The notes under the pieces were generated by a model that saw only the letters and a list, made by a program, of their open reading frames with translations, ran no database searches and was not told the origin of the DNA. Below, in pieces: positions 5,952 to 9,359 of a stretch of DNA of 9,359 nt. The position numbers were made by a program, and so were the translations under genes. This DNA is from Nitrospiraceae bacterium. GTDB taxonomy: Bacteria; Nitrospirota; Nitrospiria; Nitrospirales; Nitrospiraceae. The DNA is taken from NCBI GenBank assembly GCA_025934615.1, contig JAICXS010000047.1, forward strand, positions 1 to 9,359, read 5' to 3'. Numbering within the stretch: the first letter of the stretch is position 1; every line of letters begins with the position of its first letter.

Positions 5952-7205
5952 ATGTCTGCACGCGTGGTCATTACAGGATTAGGAGTCGTCTCGCCGATCG
6001 GGATCGGCATTGCGGAATTCTGGAAGGCGGCATTGGAGGGTCGTTCCGGCATTTCCGCCATTACGTCGTTTGCCGACTTTCCCCTCGAAACCTATCGCTC
6101 GCGTGTGGCCGGGCAGGTACTCAACTTTAATCCCGCACAATACTTGGACGCGACCCGGGCGGAGCGCGTAGATCGCTATGCGCAATTCGCGCTCGTCGCC
6201 TCCACGGAGGCCGTCACCGATGCCGGCTTGCGGATGGACCAGGAACACCCGCATCGCGTCGCGGTCATCGTCGGCGCCGGCATGGGCGGGATGGTCATGG
6301 GCGAACGTGAAATCACGCAACTCTATCAAAATCAACGGCCGCACCGTGTCCACCCGAATTTCATCCCAACGATTACCTTAAACTCGGCATCAGGCATCGT
6401 CGCGATGGCGCATGGCGCGAAAGGGCCCAACCTGACGATTTCCACAGCCTGCTCATCGAGCGCGCATGCGATCGGACAAGGGCTTCAATGTATTCGAACC
6501 GGCCAAGCCGACGCCGTGATCGTGGTCGGCGCCGACGCCAGTATTACGCCGCTCGTGTTTGCGGGATTCTGCTCCTTGCGTGCACTGTCCACCACTTACA
6601 ACGACGCCCCTGAACGAGCCTCTCGCCCCTTCGATCGTGGCCGCGACGGATTTGTCATGGGAGAAGGGGCCGGTGCGCTGATCCTTGAATCTCTGGCTCA
6701 TGCGAAAAAGCGAAAAGCTCGCATCTATGCGGAAGTTGCGGGGTACGCCGCCACCAGCGAGGCGTACCATATGGTCATTCCCCGTGAAGACGGGGCCGAA
6801 GTTGCCACCACCATACGGCTGGCGATGGACAATGCCGGCGTCACCCCAGCGCAAATCGACTACATCAACGCGCACGCCACCTCAACACCGATCGGCGATG
6901 CCGTCGAAGCCAAAGCCATCCGACAGGTGTTCAAATCACGGACCGATCGCATCGCCATCAGTGCCACGAAATCCATGGTCGGCCATACATTGGGCGCGGC
7001 CGGCTCGATTGCCGGAGCGGTGTGCGCCTTGAGCATCCAATCCGGACAGATTCATCCCACGCTGAACTACGAGGATCCCGATCCGGCGTGCGCCTTGGCC
7101 GGCCTTACCCGGCAAAGCCAGCGTCGTTCCATTAAAGTGGCCCTCTTGAATGCCTTCGGCTTCGGCAGCAATAATGCCGCCGTGGTGTTCAAGCGATTTG
7201 CATAA
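5952..7205 (+). CDS. Beta-ketoacyl-ACP synthase II (KAS II, FabF-type)
   Basis: This enzyme condenses malonyl-ACP with an acyl-ACP, lengthening the chain by two carbons, in the cytoplasm. The 417 residues match FabF in length and motifs: active-site Cys167 in STACSSSAH, His308 in NAHATSTPIGD, and Lys340 and His345 in TKSMVGHTLGAAGS, the Cys-His-His set plus Lys seen in KAS II. The usual C-terminal GFGGTN or GFGGHN loop reads GFGSNN (403-408), a small departure near the acyl pocket gate. The start MSARVVITGLG is canonical, although only weak GAAG-type ribosome matches precede it. An acyl carrier gene follows after 34 nt and lpxD after that; fabH, fabD and fabG are not adjacent. It could be the main FabF or a paralogue dedicated to lipid A acyl chains, so no symbol is given. 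Confidence 0.93.
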   Translation: MSARVVITGLGVVSPIGIGIAEFWKAALEGRSGISAITSFADFPLETYRSRVAGQVLNFNPAQYLDATRAERVDRYAQFALVASTEAVTDAGLRMDQEHPHRVAVIVGAGMGGMVMGEREITQLYQNQRPHRVHPNFIPTITLNSASGIVAMAHGAKGPNLTISTACSSSAHAIGQGLQCIRTGQADAVIVVGADASITPLVFAGFCSLRALSTTYNDAPERASRPFDRGRDGFVMGEGAGALILESLAHAKKRKARIYAEVAGYAATSEAYHMVIPREDGAEVATTIRLAMDNAGVTPAQIDYINAHATSTPIGDAVEAKAIRQVFKSRTDRIAISATKSMVGHTLGAAGSIAGAVCALSIQSGQIHPTLNYEDPDPACALAGLTRQSQRRSIKVALLNAFGFGSNNAAVVFKRFA

Positions 7206-7239
7206 CCATTCTCTATGATGATCGGTCAAAGGTATTCCT

Positions 7240-7563
7240 ATGGCTCTTGCATCGGTTGCTGAACGCATTCAAATTTCGTTGGCTGACTATCTGAAGCGGG
7301 ACCGGCGGACTATTACACCGGCTTACTCCTTGCGCGATGATCTCGGATTGGATTCCATGGCGACGATTGAACTGCTCTTCCGCATCGAAGAAGCCTTTGA
7401 AATTCAAATCCCCGATGAAGACTTGCACAAACTCGCGACGGTAGGTGACGTCATTGCTTATGTCGAAGGGAAAGTTATCCCTGCCCCCCAGACATCTGCC
7501 AAGCCGGCCACACGGATCGCCTCGACCAGGAAAAAGTCGGCATCCGGCAAAAAGGCCAAATAA
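7240..7563 (+). CDS. Acyl carrier protein with a lysine-rich C-terminal extension
   Basis: The carrier holds growing acyl chains on a phosphopantetheine arm. The attachment site is Ser39 in DLGLDSMATIELLFRIEE (34-51), with DSM in place of the usual DSL. IPDEDLHKLATVGDVIAYVE (57-76) completes helices III and IV, and the four-helix domain ends at about residue 77. The protein is 107 residues, against about 77-80 for a housekeeping ACP. The extra 29 or so residues are Ala/Ser/Thr/Pro/Lys-rich and end RKKSASGKKAK, which is odd for a normally acidic protein. Helix I is also fairly basic (LKRDRR, 18-23). AAAGG 8 nt before the ATG is a fair ribosome site. Its place between the ketoacyl synthase and lpxD suggests it delivers acyl chains to lipid A, comparable in idea to AcpXL of rhizobia, though homology to AcpXL was not tested. 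Confidence 0.9.
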   Translation: MALASVAERIQISLADYLKRDRRTITPAYSLRDDLGLDSMATIELLFRIEEAFEIQIPDEDLHKLATVGDVIAYVEGKVIPAPQTSAKPATRIASTRKKSASGKKAK

Positions 7564-7569
7564 TCGGAC

Positions 7570-8643
7570 ATGGCGGTTCCCCTGACATCCCGGCCCATTC
7601 GACTGGACGACATCAGTCGCGCCATCGACGGGAGAGTGGTCGGCTCGTCCGATGCCACCGTCTCGGGAATTTCGAGTTTAGCAGAAGCCGGTCCGGAAGA
7701 TTTGGGCTATGTAGCGTCAGACCGGTACATCAAAGCGGCGATAGACTCTCAAGCAGCCGCCTTGATTGTTCGCCGAGAGATTCCGGAGCTCTCCCGTCCG
7801 CAGATCCTGGCAACGAATCCGGCCTACGCGTTCGCCCGCATTGCCGAAATGTTTTTCGTCGCTCCCTTCCAATCGCGTGGGGTCTCTGAGCAGATTGCCC
7901 GCGGGGAAGGAGTTGTGATTGGAGAGCAGGCCTCGATCTGGCCGTTCGTCACACTCGGCGATCAAGCCTACATTGGGGCTCGGGTGACTCTCTACCCTGG
8001 CGTGTTCATCGGCGACGATGCCGTGATCGGCGACGACAGCGTGCTCTACCCCAACGTCACCGTGAGAGAAAGGTGCCGGATTGGGTCCCGCGTGATCATT
8101 CACAGCGGAACCGTCATCGGCAGCGACGGATTCGGGTACGTTCAGCATGAAGGGCGCCATCAGAAAATCCCCCAGCTTGGGATAGTCTGTATCGAAGACG
8201 ATGTGGAGCTAGGGGCAAATGTCACCGTCGATCGGGCCACGTTCGGGCAAACTGTCATCAAGCGTGGCACCAAAGTCGATAATCTCGTTCAAGTGGCTCA
8301 CAATGTATCGATCGGCGAGCACAGTATCCTCGTCGCCCAGGTCGGCATCGCGGGCAGCACCCGATTAGGGCACCACGTCATTGTGGGAGGGCAGGCGGGA
8401 CTGGCCGATCATCTCGAAATCGGCGATCAAGTCATGATTGCAGCCCGATCGGGCGTGAATCGCAGCTTAACCGGGAATCAAATTGTGTCGGGCGCACCCG
8501 TCATGCCGCATGAGGTGGCGATGAAAGCCATGGCGGTGATTCCCAGGCTTCCCGAACTTCGCCGGCAAGTGCGGGAGCTCGAACTACGAGTGCAAGCTCT
8601 CGAAGGAATAAGAACAAAGGTAAAAGTAAAAAAGAAGAAATAA
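7570..8643 (+). CDS. lpxD: LpxD, UDP-3-O-(R-3-hydroxyacyl)glucosamine N-acyltransferase
   Basis: LpxD transfers an (R)-3-hydroxyacyl chain from ACP to the 2-amino group of UDP-3-O-acyl-glucosamine, the third step of lipid A synthesis, in the cytoplasm. Of 357 residues, about 8-105 form the N-terminal uridine-binding domain, about 112-310 the left-handed beta-helix of hexapeptide repeats (for example VVIGEQASIWPFVTLGDQ), and about 315-345 a C-terminal helix (MPHEVAMKAM, then LPELRRQVRELELRVQALEG). The catalytic His is His244 in VQVAHNVSIGE; His281 in LADHLEI corresponds by spacing to the second conserved His of the E. coli enzyme. GSDGFGY lies at 184-190. The last residues KVKVKKKK are not part of the family fold; they are encoded by the A-rich arm of the downstream terminator. 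ATG at 7570 follows the carrier stop by 6 nt without a clear ribosome site, implying coupling. Confidence 0.95.
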   Translation: MAVPLTSRPIRLDDISRAIDGRVVGSSDATVSGISSLAEAGPEDLGYVASDRYIKAAIDSQAAALIVRREIPELSRPQILATNPAYAFARIAEMFFVAPFQSRGVSEQIARGEGVVIGEQASIWPFVTLGDQAYIGARVTLYPGVFIGDDAVIGDDSVLYPNVTVRERCRIGSRVIIHSGTVIGSDGFGYVQHEGRHQKIPQLGIVCIEDDVELGANVTVDRATFGQTVIKRGTKVDNLVQVAHNVSIGEHSILVAQVGIAGSTRLGHHVIVGGQAGLADHLEIGDQVMIAARSGVNRSLTGNQIVSGAPVMPHEVAMKAMAVIPRLPELRRQVRELELRVQALEGIRTKVKVKKKK

Positions 8644-8664
8644 GAGCCGAAACTTGAGGCTTTT
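8642..8664. terminator. Bidirectional terminator between convergent genes
   Basis: The stem AAGAGCC (8642-8648) pairs with GGCTTTT (8658-8664), including one G-U, around a 9-nt loop. On the plus strand it is followed by three TTTTTAC units. On the minus strand it is followed by the T-rich complement of the lpxD tail. Outside the stem, AAAAGTAAAAA (8622-8632) is the perfect complement of TTTTTACTTTT (8661-8671 or 8668-8678), so the A/T arms can extend the structure. It ends both lpxD and the opposing small-protein operon. Confidence 0.7.
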
Positions 8665-8681
8665 TACTTTTTACTTTTTAC
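8661..8681. repeat. Three tandem copies of the heptamer TTTTTAC
   Basis: Copies lie at 8661-8667, 8668-8674 and 8675-8681, all identical. On the minus strand they read GTAAAAA and encode the end VKSKK plus stop of the small membrane protein. Degenerate GTAAAA units also occur in the lpxD tail (8620-8633). The repeat may have grown by slippage within a terminator. Confidence 0.8.
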
Positions 8682-8876
8682 TTCCACCAGCACTCCCCGC
8701 CAAAAGTACACTTTTGCCCAGAAAAACCCCACCCAGGGCAATAAGAACGCCGCCACATAATAGGTCTGGCCGAACATCGAGCTCCAGGCCGCGGCGCCGA
8801 ATAATGCGACCGCGCCCAATGCATAGCCCAACGGCACGAGGTTTCGTCTCGGATGTTCGATGGAAGCGATCTTCAT
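8664..8876 (-). CDS. Small membrane protein of unknown function (70 aa)
   Basis: Not recognised. From ATG at 8876 it reads MKIASIEHPRRNLVPLGYAL and has two hydrophobic helices, about 14-32 and 38-56, joined by a short turn (SSMFGQT), with a charged tail VEVKSKK. The basic residues before helix 1 (PRR) and after helix 2 suggest both ends lie in the cytoplasm. AAGGA lies almost against the ATG, closer than usual. A longer reading from TTG 8921 adds 15 residues (RLFTQNRAKRPRKE) and lacks a ribosome site. It follows another small two-helix protein by 72 nt on the same strand and probably shares its promoter. The last codons lie inside the TTTTTAC repeat and terminator. The continuous hydrophobic pattern with charged flanks supports a real gene over the overlapping frames. 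Confidence 0.6.
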   Translation of the reverse strand: MKIASIEHPRRNLVPLGYALGAVALFGAAAWSSMFGQTYYVAAFLLPWVGFFWAKVYFWRGVLVEVKSKK

Positions 8877-8948
8877 TTCCTTTCGAGGACGCTTGGCGCG
8901 GTTTTGTGTGAAGAGCCGCAAGCGGCCGGCGAAGTTCCCTGGAAAGGT

Positions 8949-9200
8949 TCACAAAAGATACTGATGATAAAGCGTCTGCGCCCAGCCAAAGAGCATCCCG
9001 ATGAGCAAGAGGCCGATGCTTTCCACGAACGTTCGCCACTCGTAGGAGATGTACACGAATTGATAGACCAGCGCCGCCATGCCGGCGACCATGAACACGA
9101 GTCCCAACACACTGGACGGCAGCACAATGTGAGTCCTGACATATTCACGTGCTTGTTCGGACTCACCTTCCAGCCGGCGAGCGGTAATGATTTTCGGCAT
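8949..9200 (-). CDS. Small membrane protein of unknown function (83 aa)
   Basis: Not recognised. It starts MPKIITARRLEGESEQAREY, a soluble charged N-terminus of about 25 residues, then has two membrane helices, about 27-50 (PSSVLGLVFMVAGMAALVYQ) and 59-78, separated by SYEWRTF, and ends YHQYLL. The layout suggests an inner-membrane hairpin with both ends on the same side. ATG at 9200 has no clear ribosome site, but a strong promoter lies 80 nt upstream and a second small membrane gene follows after 72 nt, so the two probably form an operon. They could be partners in one complex. The alternative frames here give low-complexity, Arg-rich products and are taken as shadows. Confidence 0.65.
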   Translation of the reverse strand: MPKIITARRLEGESEQAREYVRTHIVLPSSVLGLVFMVAGMAALVYQFVYISYEWRTFVESIGLLLIGMLFGWAQTLYHQYLL

Positions 9201-9276
9201 GTCGGCAATGAAGGCTTGGCGCAGGTTCAGACTGGTCTGTTTTATGACGCCGTAGAGCGCACGTATATTTTACGGC

Positions 9277-9293
9277 GGCATTATAACAATGCC
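9277..9293. repeat. Perfect inverted repeat over the -10 box (possible operator)
   Basis: GGCATT (9277-9282) and AATGCC (9288-9293) are exact complements separated by ATAAC. The dyad covers the -10 hexamer (9280-9285) of the minus-strand promoter, a position where a bound repressor would block transcription. It could also be chance, since the arms are only 6 bp. Confidence 0.4.
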
Positions 9294-9308
9294 AGCGATG
9301 AATGTGAA
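9280..9308 (-). promoter_or_regulatory. Near-consensus promoter of the small membrane protein pair
   Basis: -35 TTCACA (9303-9308, 5 of 6), exactly 17 nt of spacer, and a perfect -10 TATAAT (9280-9285). The start would be near 9273, leaving a leader of about 70 nt before the ATG at 9200. No gene was found from here to the right edge. Confidence 0.7.
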
Positions 9309-9359
9309 ATGTGCGTGAGGTGGTGAGCCTGTGTCGGATAGCACGGCTTCACCGGCTAC

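Noticed and set aside
8671..9039. Minus-strand frame of 122 residues covering both small membrane genes
   Set aside because: It is Arg-rich and low in hydrophobic pattern, while the two frames chosen give clean membrane hairpins; it also crosses the end of the upstream small gene.
8853..9326. Plus-strand frame of 157 codons at the right edge
   Set aside because: It is antisense to the membrane genes and their promoter, rich in His/Glu/Gln like other shadows, and has no ribosome site.
1..9359. CRISPR array, tRNA, rRNA, insertion sequence or phage genes
   Set aside because: No spaced repeats, cloverleaf, transposase or integrase motifs were seen on either strand; the only tandem repeat is the short heptamer at 8661-8681.

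Overview
The window reads as chromosomal DNA of a Gram-negative (LPS-making) bacterium with moderately high GC. The gene families, the TPR protein plus ExeA-type ATPase pair and the general protein style fit Nitrospira or a relative in Nitrospirota. That placement is inference from recognition, not from a database search. No rRNA, tRNA, CRISPR array, insertion sequence or phage gene was seen. Nearly all of the DNA is explained by ten chromosomal genes.

Left part (1-3359, all minus strand). A large TPR-repeat protein (905-2980) is followed by an ExeA/GspA/MshM-type AAA+ ATPase that runs off the left edge (1-781). The pair probably belongs to an envelope, secretion or pilus assembly locus continuing outside the window. 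The ATPase may be translationally coupled to a tiny upstream ORF (778-813). Upstream of the TPR gene lies a stand-alone cold-shock gene (3141-3359) with its own promoter, a structured leader containing a terminator-like hairpin, and a strong hairpin after its stop.

Middle (3360-8643, plus strand). Divergent promoters at 3510-3538 (minus, csp) and 3595-3623 (plus, lptF) open an outer-membrane lipid block: lptF and lptG (inner-membrane permease pair that extracts LPS for transport), a KAS II-type ketoacyl synthase, an acyl carrier protein and lpxD (lipid A acyltransferase). Spacing is 3 nt between lptF and lptG, 34 nt between the synthase and the carrier, and 6 nt between the carrier and lpxD. 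The synthase and carrier, placed between LPS transport and lipid A acylation, suggest a dedicated acyl supply for lipid A. The carrier has an unusual lysine-rich tail.

Right part (8644-9359, minus strand). Two small two-helix membrane proteins of unknown function (9200-8949 and 8876-8664) are probably transcribed from a near-consensus promoter (9280-9308) whose -10 box lies inside a perfect inverted repeat. They converge on lpxD. The 20-bp gap and the two gene ends form a bidirectional terminator with TTTTTAC heptamers, and its A/T-rich arms encode the lysine-rich last residues of both converging proteins.

I did not find a clear new defence or mobile system. The most interesting candidates are the lipid A-linked synthase/carrier pair, the csp leader hairpin, and the terminator that doubles as coding sequence for two protein tails.
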